From: Methanobacteriota archaeon
GTDB lineage: Archaea; Thermoplasmatota; Poseidoniia; Poseidoniales; Thalassarchaeaceae
Length of the DNA: 35,671 nt
NCBI GenBank assembly: GCA_002726275.1
Contig: PBSO01000031.1
Span: forward strand, 1-35,671
Direction: 5' to 3'
Shown: positions 18,863 to 27,802 of the stretch, one piece after another
Position numbering within the stretch: position 1 is the first letter of the stretch
Layout: each line of letters opens with the position of its first letter
The notes under the pieces: model-generated
The model's input: only the letters and a program-made list of their open reading frames with translations
The model's database searches: none
Told to the model about the DNA's origin: nothing
Position numbers and translations under genes: made by a program

Positions 18863-19851
18863 ACCATGGGCCTGCTGGAGCCACATTCGGGACATAGCTG
18901 CTCCACACTGTCACCATACTCATACTTGCAAGCTGGGCAAGTAGCCGCGAGTTTCATCTCAGACTTGCCATCGATGTCTATCCTCTCTTCTGATACCCTC
19001 TCAAGGTTTATCGAATCGCGCACGATATCAGGAATCTCAAATCTACCAGGGCCACCAATTTGCGTTAGTATGTCTGGGGGCAGGGTCACCGTTCCTGTTT
19101 CGTCAATGATTAGCTCACGGCTGCCCGATAGGTCTCCGATATCAACATCTGTTCCGTGTTGAGCGACGAAGCGTCCGTCTCTGAGCTCAAGTGACCGCTC
19201 ACAGAAGGCGGCGACCTCCCTGTTGTGAGTAACTAGGAAGAATGCTACATCCTCTTGCTTGTGAAGCGTTTTGAACAGATCTAGGACCTCTCTGCTGGTA
19301 ATCGGGTCCAGTGCTCCTGTCGGCTCATCGGCCAGAATAAGTTTGGGCTTTGTAATTAGTGCTCGAGCTATCGCAACCCTTTGCTGCTCGCCCCCAGATA
19401 GTTCCTCGGGCATTCCGCGAGCCCTGTCTCCCATACCAAGACGGTCCAGTAATATCTGTGCCTTGGCCCTGGCTTCTCCGGGTAGGACACCCTGATGTCG
19501 TAGCGGCTGGGCAACATTGTCCAATGCGTTGAGATGGGGTAGCAGATTAGAGTCTTGGAAGATGAAAGATACTGTGTTCTGACGGTGTTCGACCAATTCA
19601 TGGCCAGTCATTCGAGTCAGGCCCTTTCCAGCCAACGAGACCTTTCCTGCAGATGGTTTCATCAATCCTCCAAGGCTCTTTAGAAGTGTTGACTTTCCTG
19701 ATCCAGATGGTCCGATTACTGCGACTGCTTCGCCGTCGTAGACTGTGACATGAATCCCCCTCAGTGCCACCACGTTTCCATCCTCAGCATTGGATTCGTA
19801 TACGTGATATAGGCTCTCAGCCTTCAGAATCTCGTTATCGTGTGTACCCAT
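18853..19851 (-). CDS. ABC transporter ATPase (MacB/LolD type) with C-terminal zinc ribbon
   Basis: The 332-residue ATPase has Walker A GPSGSGKST (47-55), signature LSGGEQQRVAIARAL, Walker B LILADEPTGALDP and switch His in VTHN, all of the MacB/LolD/FtsE class. After the usual domain (about 230 residues) comes a linker of about 70 residues, and then a rubredoxin-like zinc ribbon CPAC...CPEC (Cys305, 308, 320, 323), which is unusual for this class. The start lies 1 base after the permease stop. It is the third gene of an ATPase-permease-ATPase operon, probably paired with the same permease. The ribbon could bind a partner protein or nucleic acid; that is inference. Confidence 0.93.
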   Translation of the reverse strand: MGTHDNEILKAESLYHVYESNAEDGNVVALRGIHVTVYDGEAVAVIGPSGSGKSTLLKSLGGLMKPSAGKVSLAGKGLTRMTGHELVEHRQNTVSFIFQDSNLLPHLNALDNVAQPLRHQGVLPGEARAKAQILLDRLGMGDRARGMPEELSGGEQQRVAIARALITKPKLILADEPTGALDPITSREVLDLFKTLHKQEDVAFFLVTHNREVAAFCERSLELRDGRFVAQHGTDVDIGDLSGSRELIIDETGTVTLPPDILTQIGGPGRFEIPDIVRDSINLERVSEERIDIDGKSEMKLAATCPACKYEYGDSVEQLCPECGSSRPMVQA

Positions 19852-19852
19852 T

Positions 19853-22800
19853 TCACTCCCCCTTCAGTACCACAGCCAAATCCGCTTGCAGTGCTCTCCT
19901 CGTTGTGTATAAGAGAGCCAATACAACGGCAATCAAGACAGAGAGATTAACTAATCCCAAATCAAACCATGGCCAGACTAAATCTCTGCTAATCGTAGTC
20001 GATTGGCCCCCGAAAATCTGGAAGATGAATCCGAAAACCGCGAAGAATCCGTTGAAAGAGTAGGCAACAGCCAATCCGAGGGCGACACCCATGGCCATGC
20101 TTGCCATGATTATTGATAAGATCTCAAACAGAACCAATCTAATCACCTGATTTGAGCTTGCTCCGATTGCTTGCAGAATCGCCAACTCGCGCTTGCGTTG
20201 GGTGAGCACTAGAGAGAGGAAAACAAATGCCGAGGCTACAGAAGCCAGAGATGCGACCACGAATTGCAGACTTAATAGCCCCGGGGTGCCGAAAATCAAA
20301 CCTCCATTTCTCTCTACTTCCCTGTGAGTTGAAGACCAGTCTGTGACTGAAGAGGTTTCAGCGTCGGCAGTTAACTCTGCATTGAGTGTTCTGAGAGCAT
20401 CTCCACAGTTGTCATCGGTCTGATCGCATAATTCGAAGAACCATCTGCTGGAAGAGAAGGAATCTGCTACAGAATCACCAACCATTTGGCGGTATGTCTT
20501 CTCTCCAACCACCAAAGATTGCTCAGTCTCTGTTGTACTTAGGCCGGGAATCCACTCATGTTTCCCCATGTATGTTAGGTTGGCCTCAGTCACAGTAACG
20601 GTGATAATTGGTACAAAATCGGGGCTTAACCCCTCGAATTCATATGCCTTGTACTCGAAAGTGAAATAGGCCTCATCAGAATCAACGTCGAGGATTTCGA
20701 CTGCTGCTTCTCCTGCTGTGAATCCATTCCCTGACCATTGACTGACGACCATATCAATGTCATCACCGGGAACTGACTGCTTGTCCCAGTGCAAGGTATC
20801 CTCGTGACCATCAAAAACAATCCAGGTAGTAAGGACGGCTCCTTCTCCCTTTGGATTGGTGAATATACTGGATACCGCGGTAGCGGACTTGACTTGCTTC
20901 ACCTCAGGATCGTCGGCACGAATAATCGCCTCAGTGACTATGGCAATCGCTTCCTGCTCGGTCACTGGTTGGGTGAATTGGACTTGGATATCCGCGCCGG
21001 ACTGGGCTGAGGCTGTCCTCTCATCAACTACCGTACCGGTATATCCCTGAACTGCAGCTAGTGTCACAATTGACAGGGTGAGGAGCATGATGACTGCCAA
21101 GCGACTAACTGACTCGCTGGAACCGGATCCGCGGAGTCCCCGCTTGATGTCTGAAATTGCCGGTGACCATGAAAGCAGTGCTGAGAAGATCTTTGGCCCT
21201 GCAGCTCCGATTCTGCCAAGAACAAGAGCACCGCCAATCCACAAGCAGAAAGGTCCGAAGAGTTTGACAACTCCATCAATGAAAAACCCGGTGAGTATCC
21301 CTTCTGAACCAGGGTTTGTGGATTCAATCCAACTATCGGCGAATGCCAATAATCCGACGATGAATATAATCGTGTGTAGCCAATATTTCGGTTTGCTCTT
21401 GGCAGAGACCTTTCTGACACCTTCATCAATCTCGATATTGAGGAATTCCTTGGTTCTGCCATAGCCTAACAGATAGGCCAGTCCAACCGTCAAAAGTACT
21501 GTGAATATGGTGGAGAGTAGACTGAGGACGGGATTAACATCGATTTCAGTGGCCCTGAATTCTAGGAATCCGACAGCATCCAAAACGAGAGGAACTGCGA
21601 GCATCGCAATTAGATATCCTGAGAGCCAGGCGACAATGCTGAATACGGTTACTTCCGACATGACCATGCTCGTAAGCCCGCGTTCGGTTCCACCAATTAC
21701 GCGGTGAATGGAAATCTCCCTCTTCCTCTGTTCGAGGGATAGTATAAGTCCGTAAATCAGGACTGAGAATGAGAGTATGACAATTGGAATCATCAGGATG
21801 TAATCAAACAACTGAATCAATGCTAGGAAGAATTCCAAGAATCCTATCGTGGAGGAAATAAGATCATTGTATTCCACTTCAATCTGAGCATCTGTGTATG
21901 TAGCAGATTCAATCTCTTTCTTGATTTCACCTAGCCAGTTCTGGGCATCATTGGTTGAACTAGTGGGAACTAGATTACGATCTACTGCAAGCCCCAAGTA
22001 GCCATGATCGTTTTCCATTAGGATTAGTTTTTGTTCATCACTGAGGACTGAATCTGTGATGACTAGCGGATTGAATAGAAGAGTTGGATTTCCTGCTCCT
22101 GCCTCGGAAAGTATTCCTGCCACTCTGAGGTTCTCTACAGTCATGTTTACTCTACAGAACATGTATCCGCTTTGCTCGATTCTTGCTGTACCTGTGCAGT
22201 CATCAAATCCATCATTGATATTCTCAAACGAGAGATAATCAGTGACGTAGGTGAACGTGAGTGAGTCAATCGTATCGTTTACGGAGACGCCTGCCTGAGA
22301 TGCGATTCTGAGTGGAAGCAAGATAGAACGGTTTGAGGAAGCGTCATCGGGAAGAGGCCAAGTGCCATACAAAACCTGCTTGGCGTGTCTTTCTCCTAAC
22401 TCTCCGTCCCAAATCCCGTCTCCGTAGAAACGAACGATCCTTTGATCATTTATCGGAGGTCCGAAATCACCGGCTTCGGGATAATCCCAACTTACATTGG
22501 CCCAATCACCTGTCGACCCGGTGGCTGAGATTACATTCAGTGGCTGAGGGACCACAAAACCGTCATCTCCGAATCCCCCACTCCATCTGACTCCTTGACG
22601 CCCATACACAATCCCGCAGTCTGAGAATTCTTCCATTACTACGAAATCATCACACATTGACTCCCAAAGAACTGAATCATTGGTTCTGCCATCTGCATCT
22701 GAGCCGGGTTCATCAGCAAAGTCCACCTTAGCATCGAAGGTATCGTTCTCAAGAGAATACTGCAGGAATGCCTGAGAAAGCCCCACAGAGTAGGCTAGAA

Positions 22801-22927
22801 CAGTGGTAATGACAAGTGAAGCTAGGAACACTCCAGCGAATATCGCCAGTCCTCTCTCCCTTCCCCTCCAAGCGCTCTTGACCGCCATCTGGAAGTTGTC
22901 AGGCATGGAGAGTAAGCGTTCCTTCAT
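19853..22927 (-). CDS. Large FtsX/MacB-type ABC permease
   Basis: From ATG 22927 this is 1024 residues. It has an N-terminal membrane segment (LAIFAGVFLASLVITTVLAY), a long extracellular domain, a first FtsX-like membrane block (IPIVILSFSVLIYGLILSL, then REISIHRVIGGTERGL), a central membrane region, a second extracellular domain, and a C-terminal FtsX block (KRELAILQAIGASSNQVIRL). Duplicated FtsX domains in one chain are typical of large lipoprotein- or peptide-related exporters in this class; the substrate is unknown. The start overlaps the upstream ATPase stop (ATGA), so the track start at 22954 is rejected. Confidence 0.93.
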   Translation of the reverse strand: MKERLLSMPDNFQMAVKSAWRGRERGLAIFAGVFLASLVITTVLAYSVGLSQAFLQYSLENDTFDAKVDFADEPGSDADGRTNDSVLWESMCDDFVVMEEFSDCGIVYGRQGVRWSGGFGDDGFVVPQPLNVISATGSTGDWANVSWDYPEAGDFGPPINDQRIVRFYGDGIWDGELGERHAKQVLYGTWPLPDDASSNRSILLPLRIASQAGVSVNDTIDSLTFTYVTDYLSFENINDGFDDCTGTARIEQSGYMFCRVNMTVENLRVAGILSEAGAGNPTLLFNPLVITDSVLSDEQKLILMENDHGYLGLAVDRNLVPTSSTNDAQNWLGEIKKEIESATYTDAQIEVEYNDLISSTIGFLEFFLALIQLFDYILMIPIVILSFSVLIYGLILSLEQRKREISIHRVIGGTERGLTSMVMSEVTVFSIVAWLSGYLIAMLAVPLVLDAVGFLEFRATEIDVNPVLSLLSTIFTVLLTVGLAYLLGYGRTKEFLNIEIDEGVRKVSAKSKPKYWLHTIIFIVGLLAFADSWIESTNPGSEGILTGFFIDGVVKLFGPFCLWIGGALVLGRIGAAGPKIFSALLSWSPAISDIKRGLRGSGSSESVSRLAVIMLLTLSIVTLAAVQGYTGTVVDERTASAQSGADIQVQFTQPVTEQEAIAIVTEAIIRADDPEVKQVKSATAVSSIFTNPKGEGAVLTTWIVFDGHEDTLHWDKQSVPGDDIDMVVSQWSGNGFTAGEAAVEILDVDSDEAYFTFEYKAYEFEGLSPDFVPIITVTVTEANLTYMGKHEWIPGLSTTETEQSLVVGEKTYRQMVGDSVADSFSSSRWFFELCDQTDDNCGDALRTLNAELTADAETSSVTDWSSTHREVERNGGLIFGTPGLLSLQFVVASLASVASAFVFLSLVLTQRKRELAILQAIGASSNQVIRLVLFEILSIIMASMAMGVALGLAVAYSFNGFFAVFGFIFQIFGGQSTTISRDLVWPWFDLGLVNLSVLIAVVLALLYTTRRALQADLAVVLKGE

Positions 22928-23634
22928 TCTCCGGCCTCCGTGTCTACGCCCCAAGCCGAACGGATGTCGGATGCTGCAGTGACTCCATCTCGTAGTAGCA
23001 GCATCCTGTCAGCCATTGAGGCTAGTGTTGGATCGTGAGTGACCATCAGGACGGACATGCCGTCATCCTCGCACAGTTGCTTGAATAGGTGGATTATATC
23101 GTGACCACTCTTCACATCGAGATTTCCTGTCGGCTCGTCAGCTAACAGCAGTGGTCGTGAGCCAGCGATTGCTCTGGCGATGGCAACCCTCTGCTGTTGA
23201 CCTCCAGATAATTGGTCGGGGATGAAATCTAAGCGATCTGACAAGCCGACTTTGTCCAAGGCTTCTCTGGCCTGTTCTTCTGCCTCGGCCGATGGTACTC
23301 CAGCCAACTCCAATGAGAAAGTCACATTGTCTAGGGCGCTTAGTCTGTCTATCAGGTGGAAGTCCTGGAAGATCCATCCGACCCCCCTCCTCCTGACGTC
23401 GACCACCCTGCTGGGGGACTTTGTCCCGTAGTTGAACTCCGAGAGAGAGATCGTGCCCGAGTCTGCCTCCAAGAGTCCCCCGATGATGTTGAGCAGCGTT
23501 GACTTTCCACACCCAGACGGCCCCATTAGAGCAACTAGCTCACCAGACTTGATCTCGAGGTCTATTCCCTTCAGTACCTCAAGCCTTCGCCGGCCAGACC
23601 CGAAGCCTTTCTTGAGGTCCTCTACAGTGAGCAC
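22924..23634 (-). CDS. ABC transporter ATPase (LolD/MacB type)
   Basis: The 236-residue ATPase is a compact LolD-like protein: Walker A GPSGCGKST (38-46), signature LSGGQQQRVAIARAI, Walker B LLLADEPTGNLD, and switch His in VTHD. It starts at GTG 23634 and is the first gene of the operon with the permease and the zinc-ribbon ATPase. Two different ATPases for one duplicated-FtsX permease suggest a heterodimeric motor. A clear TATA-like box lies 26 bases before the GTG. Confidence 0.95.
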   Translation of the reverse strand: MLTVEDLKKGFGSGRRRLEVLKGIDLEIKSGELVALMGPSGCGKSTLLNIIGGLLEADSGTISLSEFNYGTKSPSRVVDVRRRGVGWIFQDFHLIDRLSALDNVTFSLELAGVPSAEAEEQAREALDKVGLSDRLDFIPDQLSGGQQQRVAIARAIAGSRPLLLADEPTGNLDVKSGHDIIHLFKQLCEDDGMSVLMVTHDPTLASMADRMLLLRDGVTAASDIRSAWGVDTEAGE

Positions 23635-23655
23635 AAGATTTCGTAAAATGGACTG

Positions 23656-23664
23656 TATTTAATT
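23656..23664 (-). promoter_or_regulatory. TATA-like box of the ABC operon
   Basis: AATTAAATA on the minus strand is centred 26 bases upstream of GTG 23634, in an AT-rich island within GC-richer DNA. The 34-base gap between genes leaves room for little else, so this is a strong leaderless promoter candidate. Confidence 0.65.
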
Positions 23665-23668
23665 CATT

Positions 23669-24763
23669 TTAACTCGCGGAGTGATGCTCGATGGCTTGGT
23701 CATAGGCCTCGGCGAGTGACTTTCCATGTGAATTGGGGCTCAATAGGGCATTTACATGACTCATCAGCTCCTCATCGGGATGTCTGGGGACTCCCCCTGC
23801 CTTCCTCCACTCGGAGTGGATTCTCACAAGCTCGTCGACCCAATCGACGATGCTTGTCGGATTGAGGAGGCAGCGGCTTGGGATGATCTCGTTGTGAGCG
23901 GTGAGGTCCGAGGCCATCACGGGGCATCCTGCTGCCATGGCCTCTGCAGGAGGGTACCCGAAGCCCTCGGACGCGCTGGGGAAGAGCAGTACCTCGGCAT
24001 GCTGGAATGCAGCGACTAGCTGCTCGTCGGACACCTTCTCCTCGCTGCCTATGTGTATGACGTTGACGTCCTTCGAAACCTCATCGGGGAGAGCGTCTAT
24101 CACTGCCCTGACGAAGTTTAGCCTCTTCCTCGGCTCGTCGCTCCCGACCGTAATGACTAGCATCTTTGATTCGTCATCCAAGTCCCCGAGAATCTCTCGT
24201 GGCTTGGGATTCTTCTCCGGGCTCCAGTAGTCGATATCCACCTGGTGCCTGACGAGAGCCGTTGGCTTCCCGGGGAAGGTGGCCATGACGTCCATCTGGG
24301 TGCTTTCCGATATGCAAATTAGCAGATCGGCCCTATTGAGTCCTGATCTGAGTCTGGAGAGGTCCCTCTTTCGGATTAGTCCCGGACTATGATCTCCCAC
24401 AGGTACGATGACGTCCCCGCCCCCGATGTTCCTCGGACGGATGTGAAACAGGTCATGCACGGTGACAGCGACAGGGATCTTGCTGCTCCGGGGGACGAGG
24501 TGCGCCTGCTCTTGGTCGGTGATGTGAAGCAGGTCGGCAGGACTTCTCTCAGCCTCGTCAGCGACCCTCTGTGGGTGTCGCCTCCACCTAGTGAGGATCC
24601 TGTCGAACGATGACGATGTCTCGTCGTGCTCGATTGTAGCTACTTTGGACCAGTTTGGGACTAATGCCTTCTGGAGGAGAGACTCGACTGAAAAATGGGC
24701 CCTGCCCAGACCCGAACTCTCTGGAAGGGCGGCCCCTCTAGCCAGCAATACTCGCCTCACCAC
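23669..24763 (-). CDS. Glycosyltransferase family 4 (GT-B)
   Basis: The 364-residue protein is a retaining GT-B enzyme of the GT4 type. Its C-terminal donor-binding half has the E-x7-E motif EGFGYPPAE (Glu266, Glu274) followed by AMAAGCPVMASD. The N-terminal half contains VAVTVHDLFHIRPR, common in GT4 mannosyl- or glucosyltransferases. Donor and acceptor are unknown; surface polysaccharide or glycoprotein assembly is inferred. It starts at GTG 24763 (GTG 24760 is also possible) and diverges from another GT4 gene over a shared TATA-like site. Confidence 0.92.
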   Translation of the reverse strand: MVRRVLLARGAALPESSGLGRAHFSVESLLQKALVPNWSKVATIEHDETSSSFDRILTRWRRHPQRVADEAERSPADLLHITDQEQAHLVPRSSKIPVAVTVHDLFHIRPRNIGGGDVIVPVGDHSPGLIRKRDLSRLRSGLNRADLLICISESTQMDVMATFPGKPTALVRHQVDIDYWSPEKNPKPREILGDLDDESKMLVITVGSDEPRKRLNFVRAVIDALPDEVSKDVNVIHIGSEEKVSDEQLVAAFQHAEVLLFPSASEGFGYPPAEAMAAGCPVMASDLTAHNEIIPSRCLLNPTSIVDWVDELVRIHSEWRKAGGVPRHPDEELMSHVNALLSPNSHGKSLAEAYDQAIEHHSAS

Positions 24764-24785
24764 GCCATCAGCAAGGCGTATCGGA

Positions 24786-24792
24786 CTTAAAC
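24786..24792. promoter_or_regulatory. Shared divergent TATA-like element
   Basis: CTTAAAC (reverse GTTTAAG) has a palindromic TTAA core at 24787-24790. Its centre lies 26 bases from both divergent starts, GTG 24763 (-) and ATG 24815 (+). One site could therefore position initiation for both glycosyltransferases. Confidence 0.5.
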
Positions 24793-24814
24793 GAGGGCGG
24801 GTGATGGGTCATCG

Positions 24815-26056
24815 ATGACGGGCAATCGCGGGGGACAGGGCGGTCCCCGGACAAGGCTACTGGTTGCCAAGGGTAGTTTCGTCGCCATGGGCGGAGCTGA
24901 GAGGGACCTTCTACGGAATCTACCCTCCATTGCAGAGTTGTTCGATGTAAGTGTGGCCACTCTTGCTAGCGTCAAGGAGTTGGACTCACTATGCGAAGAT
25001 CTTGGATTGGATCTGATGTGTCCCGATAGTTCTTGGTCGGCCCCCCAGGGAGCTCTCTCTTCAGTGTTGGATAGTGGCATGGATAGTGCATCACGAGCGT
25101 GGTCATCGATGGACAATCTGATTGAGGCTATTGGGGACTTTGATTGCATTCACCTAACTAGTGGCGATGGAAGCCTGGCCCTTCTAGATCACGTTCCAGA
25201 TGACGTAGCCGTGCATCTGCATCTTCTCGAGCCTCACAGGGGACTGCATGAAGACGTCCTTCACAGAGGGATTGACGGGAGGCCAAGGAGGAGTCTGGGT
25301 TTGACTAGGGCTATGCTATCCAGAGCCAGGCGTCGTGACATCTCCGCCGTCAGAGGCCTTTCGGGGAGAAAGAAATCCTCCATCAGTGGGAACTCCTCGT
25401 ACACCGCTGGGAGGATATCCGAAGTTTATGGCATCCCATCTGGGGTGCTGATGCCCAGTGTTGTTCCAGATGAGTTTCCAAGGGAGGCTGACGAAGGGGA
25501 GCCTAGGGGCGTTATGGAAATGGAGGGGGAATACGTAGTTACCGTGGGAAGGGCCAGTTGGGCCAAAGGTACATGGGAAGCGATTTCCATGCTCTCTGGA
25601 AGCGGTGTCTCTCTTGCCCAAGTCGGAGGGGGTTCCGACGATGACTTGCAGAAGCTGCGAGAACACGCAATGTCTGAGGGTGTGGGTGTATGGTTCGCAC
25701 CTAGGCTTTCCTCGCCAGAGATGTCCTCCCTCTACCGCGGAGCCCTTGCAGTGGTTAGCATGGCTCATGGAGAGCCGTTTGGCCTGACTCCGATAGAGGC
25801 ACAATCAGTTGGCACGCCAGCCCTTTTCGTTGACGAGGGGGGGTTCAGGGAGACTGTCTCTGACGGGGTCTCGGGGAGGCTTCTCCCGAGAGGCTCATTC
25901 GAACAGTGGCACCAAGCACTGGAGGATGCAAGAGAGGAAGGCAATCGGTCATTGTGGGCAACGAATGGGAGATCCTCGATTTCAGAGGCGCGCCTCGGGC
26001 CACAGGGGCACTCGGAGAGGCTGGCGGAGATTGTTGATGGGATCATTGGCGACTAA
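24815..26056 (+). CDS. Glycosyltransferase family 4 (GT-B)
   Basis: The 413-residue protein opens with LLVAKGSFVAMGGAERDLL, the GT4 glycine loop followed by GGAER. Its C-terminal half has VVTVGRASWAKGT and the E-x7-E motif GEPFGLTPIEA (Glu320, Glu328), then GTPALFVDEGGFRETV and DGVSGRLLP. It is a retaining sugar transferase using a nucleotide sugar; specificity is unknown. It overlaps the convergent membrane-protein gene by 4 bases. Together with the divergent GT4 gene it suggests a small glycan-assembly locus. Confidence 0.92.
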   Translation: MTGNRGGQGGPRTRLLVAKGSFVAMGGAERDLLRNLPSIAELFDVSVATLASVKELDSLCEDLGLDLMCPDSSWSAPQGALSSVLDSGMDSASRAWSSMDNLIEAIGDFDCIHLTSGDGSLALLDHVPDDVAVHLHLLEPHRGLHEDVLHRGIDGRPRRSLGLTRAMLSRARRRDISAVRGLSGRKKSSISGNSSYTAGRISEVYGIPSGVLMPSVVPDEFPREADEGEPRGVMEMEGEYVVTVGRASWAKGTWEAISMLSGSGVSLAQVGGGSDDDLQKLREHAMSEGVGVWFAPRLSSPEMSSLYRGALAVVSMAHGEPFGLTPIEAQSVGTPALFVDEGGFRETVSDGVSGRLLPRGSFEQWHQALEDAREEGNRSLWATNGRSSISEARLGPQGHSERLAEIVDGIIGD

Positions 26057-26649
26057 TCCAGCGAAATTCTCTCGGCTCGTGGACCTAACTTGAACACTAC
26101 AAGCGATGCTGCCAGACCAATTACCAAAAGTGCTGCCGAGGCCCAAATGGGCAATACCACAGCGCTATCGGACGGGAACCAAATGGGCAGGACGTCGAAC
26201 AAAGACTCGCCCCTCACCAATTTCCCACCGATGGATGATGCCATTGTGGTCATGAGGAAGGCCATCACAGCAGTTACCGACTGCAAGAGTGATAGATTCC
26301 TGACCTCCCAGATTCCTGGGCCCATCCTGATCCTGCCCACAACGAAAGCGGCCCAGAAGCCTAGTGCTAGCCCGCTGTAGACGAACTTGTTGTACAGAAG
26401 CGCGTTTCCAACAACGCTGTCAGCAGCTAAGTTTCCACTCAAGATGGCGATTGGCATGAAGAATAGGGCCATGCTGGCACCTGCAATGGATGCCTTGTCC
26501 ATTGTTATCATCAGTGACTCCCTCCTATCTTCAGAGACCGGAATATAGCGTATCGATGCGCAGCCAACGGCACAAACGGTGGCTAACACCATGGTACCAA
26601 CTACTATCTCTGCCATGGCCACATGGAACGTTTCTGCTCCAAACATCAT
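26053..26649 (-). CDS. Five-helix membrane protein of the surface-protein operon, function unknown
   Basis: The 198-residue product has hydrophobic segments at about 10-32, 50-70, 82-103, 118-142 and 165-187. His9 and Glu14 lie in the first segment (FHVAMAEIVVG), and the pattern loosely recalls small heme- or metal-binding membrane proteins; this is too weak to name. The start ATG overlaps the stop of the upstream Cys-Cys-His secreted protein (ATGA), and it is the last gene of a three-gene operon. Confidence 0.75.
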   Translation of the reverse strand: MMFGAETFHVAMAEIVVGTMVLATVCAVGCASIRYIPVSEDRRESLMITMDKASIAGASMALFFMPIAILSGNLAADSVVGNALLYNKFVYSGLALGFWAAFVVGRIRMGPGIWEVRNLSLLQSVTAVMAFLMTTMASSIGGKLVRGESLFDVLPIWFPSDSAVVLPIWASAALLVIGLAASLVVFKLGPRAERISLD

Positions 26650-27800
26650 GACTCGCCCCCTTGGAAATTAGGATCCGCTACCCACTCTTCCTCGACTGGG
26701 TCCCAGAGCCACCCCGGGTTCTCCTCGGAATGAACTAGCCTAGCCATGTATTCCTCGGAGGCGGTTTCGGGCTCTTCCTCCATGCCAGGTGGCGGAGGAG
26801 GAGCCTCTCCCTCTGAGTCTATGACTTCCTGGGTTTGGTCCAACTCATCCTTCCCATCCCAGGGGGACAGTCTCACTTGTAGGGACACTATGAATGAAAG
26901 GACCAGGAACGCGAAGGCGAAGGATTGGACTCTCGCATCCCAGATATCGCCCTCGAATGGGGCTGGTCCGGTGCCCATCGTCAGCCACGGGAGATCCATG
27001 GAGAATGAGCCGTTGAGGACTGTGATCTGGTATTGTATCCTAGTATCCCCCATGGTTGAAGGAAGCTGTGCCTCCCAAGTGTTGCAGACCTCCATGTCTT
27101 GGCATTGTGAGCTTACCTCCGCGTCATGGGGGGACCACTCCCCTTCGAGCATCCACTGTACGGAAACTGAAGTTGTGTTGACGGTCCCGATTTCCAGTGG
27201 GTCGTCATTCCCACTGGTCCTGTAAGCAGGTGCGGTCCAATCTGATGACAGGCCTGGCAGACCCTCTGGAACGGGCATTACGTCAATCGAATACCCACGT
27301 GAAACCCCTGTGTATGCAATGCCCTCGTAATTGGGTTCAGAGCCGTGATGCGTCTGTGCGAACAAGTTGTGGACCCCGGTTTCTTGGGGGGCGAGGAGTA
27401 CCCATGTCAGAGTTACCGAGCCAGTGGAGGGGACTACTGTCTCAACGTAGTTTGAGGAGCCTCCGTTTGGGTCCTGTATTACGTGCCAACCATGGTCCTC
27501 AGGATGGTCCGAGTTTCCGTCAATCGACCCTAGGATGAATGTTCCAAGTAGCCTGTTACTCGAGAGTGACATCCCAGCGACGTTGACGTGGACCGCCACA
27601 GCATGCCCGGCAAACACATCTCCGTCTTGGGAAATTGATATCGTGCCATCAGAAGGGAGGCTCATAGAAGGATCACCATGACAAGATCCACCGCATGTGT
27701 AGTCCCTGTCTGAGTCCCCGTTGCCTCCGGGATTGGCCATGCTGGAGCTGGAAACCATGAGAAGGGCAACTACCGAAGCCAAAACTAGTGCTCTGGACAT
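26646..27800 (-). CDS. Secreted Reeler-like protein with CxxxCH motif and one membrane anchor
   Basis: The 384-residue protein has a signal peptide (about 1-22), then CGGSCH (Cys36, Cys40, His41), a CxxxCH variant of the c-heme attachment motif. A beta-rich domain (about 50-175) resembles the Reeler/'choice-of-anchor' type, with APQETGVHNLFAQTHHGSE. One membrane segment near residues 285-305 (SFAFAFLVLSFIVSLQV) is followed by an acidic, proline-rich cytoplasmic tail (EAPPPPPGMEEEPE) ending in a WLWDPVEEEWV element. It starts 2 bases after the stop of the large PKD protein, and its stop overlaps the start of the five-helix protein. Heme attachment is unproven; the cysteines could instead bind metal or form a disulfide. 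Confidence 0.8.
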   Translation of the reverse strand: MSRALVLASVVALLMVSSSSMANPGGNGDSDRDYTCGGSCHGDPSMSLPSDGTISISQDGDVFAGHAVAVHVNVAGMSLSSNRLLGTFILGSIDGNSDHPEDHGWHVIQDPNGGSSNYVETVVPSTGSVTLTWVLLAPQETGVHNLFAQTHHGSEPNYEGIAYTGVSRGYSIDVMPVPEGLPGLSSDWTAPAYRTSGNDDPLEIGTVNTTSVSVQWMLEGEWSPHDAEVSSQCQDMEVCNTWEAQLPSTMGDTRIQYQITVLNGSFSMDLPWLTMGTGPAPFEGDIWDARVQSFAFAFLVLSFIVSLQVRLSPWDGKDELDQTQEVIDSEGEAPPPPPGMEEEPETASEEYMARLVHSEENPGWLWDPVEEEWVADPNFQGGES

Positions 27801-27802
27801 TC

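Noticed and set aside
25316-25804. 162-residue minus ORF inside the glycosyltransferase
   Set aside because: Antisense shadow of a GT4 gene with intact motifs.
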